Of a DNA stretch of 64,000 nt, positions 26,667 to 34,797 are shown piece by piece. The number at the start of each line of letters is the position of its first letter. The first letter of the stretch is position 1. Position numbers and translations under genes: made by a program. The notes below the pieces were generated by a model that did no database searches, had not been told where the DNA came from, and was given only the letters and a program-made list of their open reading frames with translations. The stretch is from Halomonas saccharevitans (GTDB taxonomy: Bacteria > Pseudomonadota > Gammaproteobacteria > Pseudomonadales > Halomonadaceae), in assembly GCF_900116405.1 (NCBI RefSeq), contig NZ_FPAQ01000004.1, positions 62,001 to 126,000 of the forward strand, read 5' to 3'.

Positions 26667-27637
26667 GCGAGCCTCATTGTCAGTCCGAGTCTCAGCCCCA
26701 GCGCCTGCGCCTGGCCGATGGGCGCCTGGCCGCCCTGGCCTGGGGCGATCCCGAGGCCCCCTCCTGGCTCGCCCTGCACGGCTGGCTGGACAACGCCGCG
26801 AGCTTCTCGCGCCTGGCTCCACGCCTGGTCGAGCGCCTCGGGATTCGCGTGGTGGCCCTCGACTTCGCAGGCCACGGCCAGTCGGCGCACCACGACGGCG
26901 GCTATGCGCTATGGGACTACGTCCACGACCTGCTCGATGCCGGCGACGAGCTCGGCCTCTCGCGGCTGACCCTGCTGGCCCACTCCATGGGCGCCGGGGT
27001 GGCCTGCCTGGCGGCGGCCGCACTGCCCGAACGGGTCGAGACGCTGGTGCTGATCGATGGCCTCGGCGCGCTGACCACGGTGGCCGACGACGCCCCTGCC
27101 CAGCTGCGCAAGGCGCTGCTTGCCGAGCGGCGCGCTCGCTCCCGGGCGCCGAGCCTTTCAGGCGCCCGGACATCGAGCGCTTCTGGCTCCCGAGCACCGA
27201 GCTATCCTGATAATGAGGCCGCGGTGGCGGCGCGAGTCGCCGGCGGGGCGACGCCCATCGATGCCGAGACGGCACGCCCGCTGATGCTTCGCAACCTCGA
27301 GGAGCTGCCCGGCGGTCGCGTCCGCCTGCGCACCGATGCACGCCTGCTGCGCCCCTCACCGGTGCGGCTGTGCCCCGAGCAACTCTCCGCCATGCTCTGC
27401 GCGCTGCGCGCGCCGGTGCTGCTGGTGGAGGGGGCGACCGGCATCCTCGGCGACCGGCCGCGGGCACGCTGGGCTCGAGCCGCGGTGGCGAACCTCTCGC
27501 GCCGTGTGCTGCCGGGCGGGCATCACCTGCATCTGGAGCCGGCGACCGCGGGGGAGGTGGCGAGGGTCATCGCCGACTGGCATGCCTCCTCTGAGCGAAC
27601 GCAAGAGCGCAGGCACGAGAGGGAGGACGGATCATGA
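26663..27637 (+). CDS. Alpha/beta hydrolase (second), with an internal insert
   Basis: A 324-residue alpha/beta hydrolase. LHGWLDNAASF is the oxyanion segment, AHSMGAG holds nucleophile Ser108, and LPGGHHLHLEPA carries the catalytic His. The helical cap region has about 16 extra residues between the two SRAPS sequences (around residues 160-180), encoded by an imperfect 15-bp direct repeat and the bases between. The gene overlaps its neighbours by four bases on both sides, so translation is coupled through the three-gene unit. The substrate is unknown; a lipid or ester is plausible given the patatin gene downstream. Confidence 0.9.
   Translation: MSEPHCQSESQPQRLRLADGRLAALAWGDPEAPSWLALHGWLDNAASFSRLAPRLVERLGIRVVALDFAGHGQSAHHDGGYALWDYVHDLLDAGDELGLSRLTLLAHSMGAGVACLAAAALPERVETLVLIDGLGALTTVADDAPAQLRKALLAERRARSRAPSLSGARTSSASGSRAPSYPDNEAAVAARVAGGATPIDAETARPLMLRNLEELPGGRVRLRTDARLLRPSPVRLCPEQLSAMLCALRAPVLLVEGATGILGDRPRARWARAAVANLSRRVLPGGHHLHLEPATAGEVARVIADWHASSERTQERRHEREDGS
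27140..27202 (+). repeat. 15-bp direct repeats around an extra segment in the hydrolase
   Basis: TCCCGGGCGCCGAGC (27140-27154) and TCCCGAGCACCGAGC (27188-27202) match at 13 of 15 positions and are 48 bp apart, a multiple of three. Between them, GGCGCC/GGCGCC arms could form a hairpin (27145-27171). Confidence 0.55.
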
Positions 27638-28758
27638 ATCGACAGCAGCAGGTCACAAGCCCCCGGGACAAGACGGTCGCCCTGGTGCTCGGCAGCGGCG
27701 GGGCGCGCGGCTACGCCCACATCGGGGTGATCGAGGAGCTCGAGGCCCGCGGCTACCGCGTGGTGGCGATCTCGGGCTGCTCCATGGGCGCCCTGGTCGG
27801 CGGGGTCTACGCGGCGGGCAAGCTCGCCGCCTACCGCGACTGGGTCTGCCAGCTCGACTACTTCGACGTGCTGCGGCTGGTCGACGTCACCTGGAGCCCG
27901 ATGGGCGCCATGCGCGCCAACAAGGTGATGAGCAAGCTCGAGAGCCTGGTCGACGATATACGCATCGAGGACCTGAATATCGACGTGACCACCGTCGCCA
28001 CCGACCTGACCCGCCAGCGCGAGGTGTGGTTCCAGAGCGGCTCGCTGCTCGAGGCGATCCGCGCCTCCATCGCCGTGCCCGGGGTGATCACCCCGGTGCA
28101 TCGCGGCGACCAGGTGCTGGTCGACGGCGGGCTACTCAATCCGCTGCCGATCATCCCCACGGTGTCGGCCCAGGCGGATTTCGTGATGGCGGTCAACGTC
28201 ACCGCCCACAGCCCCCGGCCGGTGAGCCTCGAGGAGCTGCTGCCCCCCCACGAGGCCGCCCAGGAGCAGGCCAGGGAGGAGGCCCGCGATGCCGGCGGCG
28301 TCGACTTCGCCAGCTGGATCGATGGGGTGCGCGGCGCTGCCCGGCGGCTGTTCGACGGTTTCGGCAACGGCCACGAGTCCGCCGACGGAGTCAAGAAGAG
28401 TCGGGTGGAGGAGGCCATGGAGCGTGATCGCCGGGAGTGGGGGCGCCTGGACATGGTGCTGGCCTCCTTCGACATCACTCAGGCGGCGCTGGCCAAGTAC
28501 AAGGTGGCGGGCTATCCGCCGGACGTGCTGATCGAGGTGCCCAAGACGGTGTGTGGCGCCTACGAGTTTCACCGCGCCGAGGCGCTGATCAGCCTCGGCC
28601 GCCATCTCGCCGTGGACGCGCTGGACCGCTTCGAGGGGCTCTCCCATCCGGGCTGGGGGGATCAGGCGATCGTCGTCGAGCCGGTGGGCGAGGAGACGGC
28701 AGAGGACGCGGGCGAAGACACGGGAGAAGAAGCAGGGAAGGAGAAGGCGCCGTCCTGA
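27634..28758 (+). CDS. Patatin-like phospholipase (RssA-type)
   Basis: A 374-residue patatin-domain protein. The glycine-rich oxyanion motif GSGGARGYAHIG is at about residues 22-33. The nucleophile motif GCSMG contains Ser50. DGG with Asp164 completes the Ser-Asp dyad. The C-terminal ~50 residues are very acidic (EETAEDAGEDTGEEAGKE) and probably disordered. Family members hydrolyse phospholipid acyl chains. The start overlaps the upstream hydrolase by four bases. Downstream palindromes near 28774 may terminate transcription against the convergent Smr gene. Confidence 0.93.
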   Translation: MNRQQQVTSPRDKTVALVLGSGGARGYAHIGVIEELEARGYRVVAISGCSMGALVGGVYAAGKLAAYRDWVCQLDYFDVLRLVDVTWSPMGAMRANKVMSKLESLVDDIRIEDLNIDVTTVATDLTRQREVWFQSGSLLEAIRASIAVPGVITPVHRGDQVLVDGGLLNPLPIIPTVSAQADFVMAVNVTAHSPRPVSLEELLPPHEAAQEQAREEARDAGGVDFASWIDGVRGAARRLFDGFGNGHESADGVKKSRVEEAMERDRREWGRLDMVLASFDITQAALAKYKVAGYPPDVLIEVPKTVCGAYEFHRAEALISLGRHLAVDALDRFEGLSHPGWGDQAIVVEPVGEETAEDAGEDTGEEAGKEKAPS

Positions 28759-28794
28759 GGCGCCGTGCCGCGTCGCCGGCCGGCGGTTAGCCGC

Positions 28795-29373
28795 TCAGGC
28801 CTCGCTGCCGCGCCGGCGCAGCAGCACGTAGACCGCCCCGGTACCGCCGTCGACCGTGGTGGCCGAGCAGAAGGCCAGCACGCTGGGCCACTCCCGCAGC
28901 CAGGCGTTCACGTGGCTCTTGATCACCGGGTAGTCGCGGGTGCTGCCCCAGGCCTTGCCGTGCACCACCAGCACGCAGCGTCGCCGGCGGTCGCCGGCAT
29001 CGCGTAGGAAGGCTTCGAGTTCTTCCCGCGCTTCCTCCAGGGTGTGGCCGTGCAGGTCGAGCCCCGCCTCCCAGCCGAGGCGCCCGCGCTTGAGCTGCTG
29101 GCGCGTGCGCCAGGGCAGGTCGGGGAGGGCGAAGTCGAGGAACTCCGAGGGCCGTACCGGTTCCACCCGACCATCCGAGGTGCGCCCGCCGCCGGCGAGC
29201 TCGTCGGCCACCGTGGTGGCGGCCGCCCGCCGCTCGGCCGCGGCGGCATCCCCACGGCGCCGGCGACCGGGATCGGCCCGGTTGCTGGCGATGGGGCGCA
29301 CGCCGGCCTCGCGCAGGGCCTGGCGGAAGGCGTTGATCTCGTCGTCGTCCGGGACGTGGCGATCTCGACTCAT
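28795..29373 (-). CDS. Smr-domain protein
   Basis: A 192-residue protein with a basic, charged N-terminal half and a C-terminal Smr (small MutS-related) domain. The domain shows [28 protein letters not shown] and [10 protein letters not shown] in the expected order. Smr domains have nicking nuclease activity on branched DNA or act on RNA and ribosomes (SmrB rescues collided ribosomes in E. coli). The length and layout resemble the SmrA/SmrB group. A good sigma-70 promoter lies 30 bp upstream. It is divergent from prmB. Confidence 0.92.
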   Translation of the reverse strand: MSRDRHVPDDDEINAFRQALREAGVRPIASNRADPGRRRRGDAAAAERRAAATTVADELAGGGRTSDGRVEPVRPSEFLDFALPDLPWRTRQQLKRGRLGWEAGLDLHGHTLEEAREELEAFLRDAGDRRRRCVLVVHGKAWGSTRDYPVIKSHVNAWLREWPSVLAFCSATTVDGGTGAVYVLLRRRGSEA

Positions 29374-29402
29374 GGGACCATCGGGTGAAGGAGCGAGCCG
29401 CC

Positions 29403-29430
29403 AGTATACCGCCCCAGCCGTGGCTGTGAA
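29403..29430 (-). promoter_or_regulatory. Sigma-70 promoter of the Smr gene
   Basis: On the minus strand TTCACA (29425-29430) and TATACT (29403-29408) are 16 bp apart, five of six matches to each consensus box. The start codon follows about 30 bp downstream. Confidence 0.65.
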
Positions 29431-29491
29431 CCGCGGGCCCGGTTACAATCTGGCGTCTTTATTCCCGAACCCCTCGACATCAGGAAGTCCC

Positions 29492-30448
29492 GTGGCCGAA
29501 TCTCTCCCCGACGCGTCTACGTCCACCCTCGTGCTGAGCGACGAGGCCTTGAGCGAAGGCCTGATCACCCTGCGCGACTGCCTGCGCTGGGCCGCCAGCG
29601 AGTTCCACCTGGCCGGCCTGCATTACGGCCACGGCACCGCCTCCGCCTGGGATGAGGCCGTGGCGCTGACCCTGGGTGCCCTGCACCTGCCCTGGAACGT
29701 CGACCCGGCGGTGCTCGAGGCACGGCTGCTGCCCATGGAGCGCTCGCGCATCGTGGCGCTGGTGCGGGCGCGCATCGAGACGCGCCGGCCGCTGCCCTAC
29801 CTGCTGGGCGAGGCCTTCTTCGCCGGTGTTCCGTTCAGCGTCGACGAGCGGGTGCTGATCCCGCGCTCGCCCGTCGCCGAGCTGATCGAGCACGGCTTCG
29901 CCGCCTGGTTCCCCGACGAGCCGCCCGCCCGGGTGCTCGACCTGTGTACCGGCTCGGGCTGCATCGGCATCGCCACGGCGCTGCATCTGCCGACCTGCGA
30001 GGTCGACCTGGCCGACATCAGCCCCGAGGCCCTGGCGGTGGCGCGCCAGAACATTACCCGCCACGACGTGGGGGAGCGGGTGCGCGCCGTGGAGTCCGAC
30101 CTCTTCGCGGGCCTCGAGGGCCGTCGCTTTGAACTGATCGTCTCCAATCCGCCCTACGTGGACAGCCGCGACCTGACGACCATGCCCGCCGAGTTCCGCC
30201 ACGAGCCGGCGCTGGCGCTGGGGGCGGGCCAGGACGGCCTGGACATCGTCCGGCGTATCCTGCGCGAGGCCCGCGACCACCTGAGCGACGACGGCGTGCT
30301 GATCATCGAGGTCGGCAACTCGGATCACCACCTGGAGGCGGTCTTCCCCGAGGTGCCCTTCCTGTGGCTGGAATTCGAGCGCGGCGGCCAGGGTGTATTC
30401 GCCCTGACCGCCGCCGAACTCGACGCCCATGCGGCGTCCTTCGCCTGA
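29492..30448 (+). CDS. prmB: Ribosomal protein L3 N5-glutamine methyltransferase
   Basis: PrmB methylates a glutamine of ribosomal protein L3 using S-adenosylmethionine. The 318-residue protein has the cofactor motif [14 protein letters not shown] and the catalytic NPPY in [13 protein letters not shown]. The [14 protein letters not shown] segment is typical of the HemK/PrmB family, and adjacency to aroC is the usual context of prmB rather than prmC. Translation starts at GTG 29492 with AGGAAG upstream. A TACAAT box at 29444-29449 may be its -10 element. Confidence 0.95.
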   Translation: MAESLPDASTSTLVLSDEALSEGLITLRDCLRWAASEFHLAGLHYGHGTASAWDEAVALTLGALHLPWNVDPAVLEARLLPMERSRIVALVRARIETRRPLPYLLGEAFFAGVPFSVDERVLIPRSPVAELIEHGFAAWFPDEPPARVLDLCTGSGCIGIATALHLPTCEVDLADISPEALAVARQNITRHDVGERVRAVESDLFAGLEGRRFELIVSNPPYVDSRDLTTMPAEFRHEPALALGAGQDGLDIVRRILREARDHLSDDGVLIIEVGNSDHHLEAVFPEVPFLWLEFERGGQGVFALTAAELDAHAASFA

Positions 30449-30493
30449 TCCATCTCTCTCGCCCCATCTCTCCCGACCCCAGGAGGAGCGCTA

Positions 30494-31579
30494 ATGTCCG
30501 GTAACACCTTCGGCAAGCTGTTCACCGTCACCACCTTCGGCGAGAGCCACGGCCCGGCGCTGGGGGCCATCGTCGATGGCTGCCCGCCGGGCCTGCTGCT
30601 CAGTGAGGAGGACCTGCAGCATGACCTGGACCGTCGCCGCCCCGGCAGCTCTCGCCACACCACCCAGCGTCGCGAGGCCGACCGGGTGCGCATCCTCTCC
30701 GGGGTCTTCGAAGGCGTGACCACCGGCACCTCCATCGGCCTTTTGATCGAGAACACCGACCAGCGCTCCACCGACTACTCGAAGATCAAGGACCAGTTCC
30801 GGCCGGCCCACGCCGACTACAGCTATCACCACAAGTACGGCATCCGCGACTACCGCGGCGGCGGGCGCTCGAGCGCGCGGGAGACCGCCATGCGGGTGGC
30901 GGCCGGGGCCATCGCCAAGAAGTACCTGGCCGCACAGGGCATCGTCATTCGCGGCTACATGAGCCAGCTCGGCCCGATCGCCATCGACTTCAAGCAGTGG
31001 GAGGCGGTGGACGAGAATCCGTTCTTCTGTCCCGACCCCGAGCGGGTGCCGGAGCTCGAGGCCTACATGGATCAGCTGCGCCGCGACCAGGACTCGGTAG
31101 GGGCGAAGATCAGCGTGGTGGCCGAAGGCGTTCCCCCGGGCCTGGGGGAGCCGGTCTTCGATCGCCTGGACGCGGAGCTGGCCCACGGCCTGATGAGCAT
31201 CAACGCGGTGAAGGGCGTGGAGATCGGCGACGGCTTCGCCTCGGTGGCAAGCCGCGGCAGTGAGCACCGCGACGAGATGACCCCTGAAGGCTTTCTCTCC
31301 AACCATGCCGGCGGCGTGCTGGGTGGCATCTCCAGCGGCCAGGCGATCATCGCCCACCTGGCCTTGAAGCCCACCTCCAGCATCACCACGCCCGGGCGAT
31401 CCATCGACGTTCATGGCCAGCCGGTGGAGATCGTCACCAAGGGCCGCCACGACCCCTGCGTGGGCATTCGCGCCACGCCCATCGCCGAGGCGATGATGGC
31501 GCTGACCCTGATGGATCACCTGCTGCGCCAGCGCGGCCAGAACGCCGAGGTGAACGTCTCGACCCCCCGCTTGCGTTGA
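30494..31579 (+). CDS. aroC: Chorismate synthase
   Basis: AroC eliminates phosphate from EPSP to give chorismate, the branch point to aromatic amino acids, using reduced FMN. The 361-residue protein begins [20 protein letters not shown] and contains the conserved [26 protein letters not shown] and GRHDPC motifs. The start is preceded by AGGAGGAG. It follows prmB by 45 bp, probably co-transcribed. It feeds the trp operon found at 54 kb. Confidence 0.98.
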   Translation: MSGNTFGKLFTVTTFGESHGPALGAIVDGCPPGLLLSEEDLQHDLDRRRPGSSRHTTQRREADRVRILSGVFEGVTTGTSIGLLIENTDQRSTDYSKIKDQFRPAHADYSYHHKYGIRDYRGGGRSSARETAMRVAAGAIAKKYLAAQGIVIRGYMSQLGPIAIDFKQWEAVDENPFFCPDPERVPELEAYMDQLRRDQDSVGAKISVVAEGVPPGLGEPVFDRLDAELAHGLMSINAVKGVEIGDGFASVASRGSEHRDEMTPEGFLSNHAGGVLGGISSGQAIIAHLALKPTSSITTPGRSIDVHGQPVEIVTKGRHDPCVGIRATPIAEAMMALTLMDHLLRQRGQNAEVNVSTPRLR

Positions 31580-31636
31580 GCCGTTCCGGGCGGCATGGCT
31601 GCTACACTTCAGGCGTCCACCCACAAGAGTGACGCC

Positions 31637-32059
31637 ATGAAGATCAACGTCGAATTCGACCTGACCCCCGAGGAGTTTCGTCAGGCGCTGGGCCTGCCCG
31701 ACGTGGAGGCCTTCCAGAAGGATCTGCTCGACCGGATCCAGAAGCAGATGGAGTCGGGCGTCGAGGGGTACGACCCGATGAGCCTGATGCAGCCCTTCCT
31801 GCAGCAGCAGGGGCTGTCGCAGAACTTGACGCAGGGGCTCTCCCAGGGCCTCTCGAGCTTCGGCAACTACCAGCAGATGATACTCGACATGCTCTCCAAG
31901 GCCGCGGCCAGCTCCTCCGGCGGCGGCGCGTCCGGCGAGGCCTCCTCGGGCGACGCCTCGTCCTCCACGAAGAAGACCCAGTCCTCCGAGAAGTCGTCCG
32001 CCAGCGGTTCCCGCGCTTCCACGGCGAGTGCCCGCTCGCGCGGCAAGCGCGAGAGCTGA
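31637..32059 (+). CDS. DUF6489-like small protein
   Basis: A 140-residue protein. The N-terminal half (MKINVEFDLTPEEFRQALGL, then PDVEAFQKDLLDRIQKQM) matches the DUF6489 type. The C-terminal ~45 residues are a Ser/Ala/Lys tail (SSSGGGASGEASS and similar), resembling the tails of phasin-like proteins such as the next gene. Function is unknown; its position ahead of the phasin and PHA synthase suggests a possible link with storage granules, which is inference. ATG 31637 was chosen for family fit. Confidence 0.75.
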   Translation: MKINVEFDLTPEEFRQALGLPDVEAFQKDLLDRIQKQMESGVEGYDPMSLMQPFLQQQGLSQNLTQGLSQGLSSFGNYQQMILDMLSKAAASSSGGGASGEASSGDASSSTKKTQSSEKSSASGSRASTASARSRGKRES

Positions 32060-32111
32060 GGGCCGGTCTTGCGCCACTCTTCGACCTTCGCCGGGGGGCG
32101 CCGTTATCCGG

Positions 32112-32156
32112 TTGCAAGCCTCGGAGTGGCAGACTAGGCTTTGTGCAGTGCAACAA
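32112..32156 (+). promoter_or_regulatory. Promoter and PhaR-like operator of the phasin gene
   Basis: TTGCAA (32112-32117) and TAGGCT (32135-32140) are 17 bp apart. Directly downstream, TTGTGCAGTGCAACAA (32141-32156) is an imperfect palindrome over the expected transcription start. Its GCAACAAGT half resembles the GCA-rich site bound by PhaR repressors, which control phasin genes in PHA producers. Confidence 0.55.
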
Positions 32157-32191
32157 GTCGTTCGTTATCGAGCCGCCAGGAGGGATTCGAC

Positions 32192-32629
32192 ATGCAGGAC
32201 AAGATGATCGAGACATTCAACGAGCAGACCCGTCAGTTCTTCGAACCGATGCGCAAGCTCAATTCTCTGATGCTGAACAACATGGAGAAGATGACGCAGT
32301 ATCAGATGGAGTCCATGAAGCGCTACAGCCAGATGGGCACCGAACGCATGCGCGATGCCGGTGAGCTCAGCGACGCCGAGAGCGTGCGCGACTTCGGTGC
32401 CCGCCAGGCCGAGATGATGAACGAGCTCTCTCAGCAGATGCTCGAGGACGCCAAGGCCATGAGCGAGATGAGCCTGGAGTTCAAGGCCGAGCTGGAGAAG
32501 CTCTACGCCGAGTCCGGCAAGCAGCTCGCCGAACAGGCCGAGAAGGCTGGCCAGGCGGCCAAGGAGGGTGGCACCCCGTCGGAGCAGCCCGCCAAGGCGA
32601 CCAGCCAGTCCTCGTCGCGCAAGCGCTGA
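32192..32629 (+). CDS. phaP: Phasin, PHA granule-associated protein
   Basis: A 145-residue phasin that coats polyhydroxyalkanoate granules. It is almost entirely helical, rich in Met, Gln and Glu (FNEQTRQFFEPMRKLNSLML; MEKMTQYQMESMKRYSQMG), with a hydrophilic Ser/Lys-rich C-terminal tail ending SSSRKR. ATG 32192 has a strong AGGAGGG site. It precedes phaC by about 240 bp in the same direction. I see no clear terminator in that gap, so read-through into phaC is possible. Confidence 0.9.
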   Translation: MQDKMIETFNEQTRQFFEPMRKLNSLMLNNMEKMTQYQMESMKRYSQMGTERMRDAGELSDAESVRDFGARQAEMMNELSQQMLEDAKAMSEMSLEFKAELEKLYAESGKQLAEQAEKAGQAAKEGGTPSEQPAKATSQSSSRKR

Positions 32630-32870
32630 TTTCCTAGATCGTCACCACCGCGCACCGATATCCGTCCCGCGGGTGTCGGTGCCAGGCGTTCTGGCCAGTC
32701 GATCTGGACGGTCGGTCTGGTCAGTCTTTCGGGCCGTGCCTTGCGCGTCGCGAGGCGTCGGTTTGTAAGCAGCCGGGTCGACCCCCAGGCCGGCACCGTG
32801 TGTGGCCGACATGCACGGGGCGTTATCAACGGTCGATATGAACGTTCGCGATGAACAACAGGAGTGGGCA

Positions 32871-34694
32871 ATGCAAGCAGGGGTGCAAGCACCGACACCG
32901 GCCGAGCTGGAGGCGTGGAACGCCCAGCTCTCGGCGATCGGCGAGGAATATCGGGCCTTGATGCAGGATCTGCTGGCGCGCATGGTGCCCAGCGACGCCG
33001 CGGAATCGGTCCATGAGGACATGCGGCGCAGCTTCCAGGCCGGCGCCGAGTCGCTGATGCGCAACCCGCCCCTGCTGTGGCAGACCCAGTCGCGGCTGCT
33101 CCAGGACCAGGCCCAGCTGTGGCAGCAGTCGCTGCGCCGGCTGGCCGGCGAGGACGTCGAGCCGCTGGTCACCCCGGCCCGGGGGGATCGCCGCTTCAAG
33201 GACGACGCCTGGCGCGAGGATCCCTACTACCTGGCGATCATGCAGCAGTACCTGCTGTTCTCGCGCCTGGTGGAGGATCTGATCGAGCGCCTGGACGGCC
33301 TCTCGGCCGACCAGAAGCGCAACCTCGGCTTCTATGCGCGCCAGCTGGTCAATGCCATGGCGCCGACCAACTTCGTGACCACCAACCCCGAGGTGATGCG
33401 CAAGACCCAGGAGACCCGTGGCCAGAACCTGGTCGAGGGACTCGCCCGCCTGCGCGAGGACCTGGCCAACTCCGCCGAGGGCCTCAACGTCACCATGACC
33501 GATCGCAACGCCTTCGCTATCGGCGAGAACATCGCCGTCACGCCGGGTGCGGTGGTCTATGAGAACGAGCTGATTCAGCTGATCCAGTACACGCCGACCA
33601 CCGAGCAGGCCTACAAGACGCCGCTGCTGATAGTGCCGCCCTGGATCAACAAGTACTACATCCTCGACCTGCGCCAGGACAACTCCCTGGTGCGCTGGTT
33701 GGTGGAGCAGGGCCACACCGTGTTCCTGATCTCCTGGCGCAACCCGGGGCCCGAGCAGCGTGACCTGACCTGGGCCGACTACATGCAGCTGGGGCCCATC
33801 GACGCCATGGGCGCCATCGAGCAGGCCACCGGCGAGAAGTCGGTCAACCTGCTGAGCTACTGCATCGGCGGGACCCTGACCGCCTCTACCGTGGCCTACC
33901 TGACCAGCACGCGCCGCGGTCGCAAGGTCAAGTCGGTGACTTACATGGCCACCCTGCAGGACTTCCGCGACCCCGGCGAGATCGGTGTCTTCCTCAGCGA
34001 GCCGGTGCTCGAGGGCATCGAGGCCAAGCTCGAGCGCGACGGCTACCTCGACGGTCGCGTCATGGCTTACTCCTTCAACCTGCTGCGTGAGAACGACCTC
34101 TTCTGGTCCTTCTACATCAACAACTACCTGAAGGGTGACGCTCCGGCGCCGTTCGACCTGCTCTACTGGAACACCGACGGGACCAACCTGCCGGCCGGCA
34201 CCCACGCCTGGTACCTGCGCCACATGTACATGGAGAATCGGCTGGTGCAGCCCGGCGGGATCGAGCTCGACGGGGTCAAGATCGACCTGCGCAAGATCTC
34301 CACGCCGAGCTACTTCATCTCCACTCGCGAGGATCACATCGCCAAGTGGAACAGCAGCTACTACGGCGCGCTGTTGCCCAAGGGGCCGGTGACCTTCGTG
34401 CTGGGTGGCTCCGGGCATATCGCCGGGATCGTCAACCCGCCGAGCAAGAACAAGTACGGCTACTGGACCAACGACGCCTTGCCTGACAGTGCCGAGGCGT
34501 GGCTCGAGGGCGCCCAGCAGCACGAGGGCTCCTGGTGGCCGCACTGGCAAGCGTGGATGACCGAGAACGGCTATGTGGATGCCGAGAAGCTGGTGCCGGC
34601 GCGCCAGCCCGGGGACGGCGAGCTCGATATCCTCGAGCCGGCCCCGGGGCGCTACGTGCGCATGACCATTCCCGAGGTGCTGGGCGACGCGTAA
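32871..34694 (+). CDS. phaC: Class I poly(3-hydroxyalkanoate) synthase
   Basis: PhaC polymerises (R)-3-hydroxyacyl-CoA into storage polyester. The 607-residue protein has a lipase-like box SYCIGG with nucleophile Cys331, where Ser replaces the first Gly of the usual G-x-C-x-G-G. Asp488 (TREDHIAKW) and His516 (GSGHIAGIVNPP) complete the triad at spacings like those of the Ralstonia enzyme. PWINKYYILDLR is a synthase signature. ATG 32871 has AGGAG six bases upstream; earlier in-frame starts (32838, GTG 32802) lack a good site. A short palindrome, GGGTCGACCC, lies at 32775. A 15-bp terminator follows. Confidence 0.96.
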   Translation: MQAGVQAPTPAELEAWNAQLSAIGEEYRALMQDLLARMVPSDAAESVHEDMRRSFQAGAESLMRNPPLLWQTQSRLLQDQAQLWQQSLRRLAGEDVEPLVTPARGDRRFKDDAWREDPYYLAIMQQYLLFSRLVEDLIERLDGLSADQKRNLGFYARQLVNAMAPTNFVTTNPEVMRKTQETRGQNLVEGLARLREDLANSAEGLNVTMTDRNAFAIGENIAVTPGAVVYENELIQLIQYTPTTEQAYKTPLLIVPPWINKYYILDLRQDNSLVRWLVEQGHTVFLISWRNPGPEQRDLTWADYMQLGPIDAMGAIEQATGEKSVNLLSYCIGGTLTASTVAYLTSTRRGRKVKSVTYMATLQDFRDPGEIGVFLSEPVLEGIEAKLERDGYLDGRVMAYSFNLLRENDLFWSFYINNYLKGDAPAPFDLLYWNTDGTNLPAGTHAWYLRHMYMENRLVQPGGIELDGVKIDLRKISTPSYFISTREDHIAKWNSSYYGALLPKGPVTFVLGGSGHIAGIVNPPSKNKYGYWTNDALPDSAEAWLEGAQQHEGSWWPHWQAWMTENGYVDAEKLVPARQPGDGELDILEPAPGRYVRMTIPEVLGDA

Positions 34695-34731
34695 GCGCCA
34701 GGCGGCCAAGCGCCGAGCGGCCAGAAAAGAG

Positions 34732-34765
34732 AGAACCCCATCGAGCGTCGGCTCGATGGGGTTCT
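34732..34765. terminator. Terminator between phaC and lnt
   Basis: Perfect 15-bp inverted repeat (34732-34746 with 34751-34765) with a GTCG loop and TT following. It serves phaC and probably the convergent lnt operon. Confidence 0.85.
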
Positions 34766-34797
34766 TGCGTTGGGGAGGGGACGCTGACGCTGTAAGC

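Noticed and set aside
28774..28785. 12-bp palindrome CGCCGGCCGGCG as an operator
   Set aside because: It lies between convergent genes in very GC-rich sequence and is more likely part of a termination region or chance.
32802..32870. Longer PhaC N-terminus from GTG 32802 or ATG 32838
   Set aside because: Neither has a Shine-Dalgarno, whereas ATG 32871 has AGGAG at ideal spacing.
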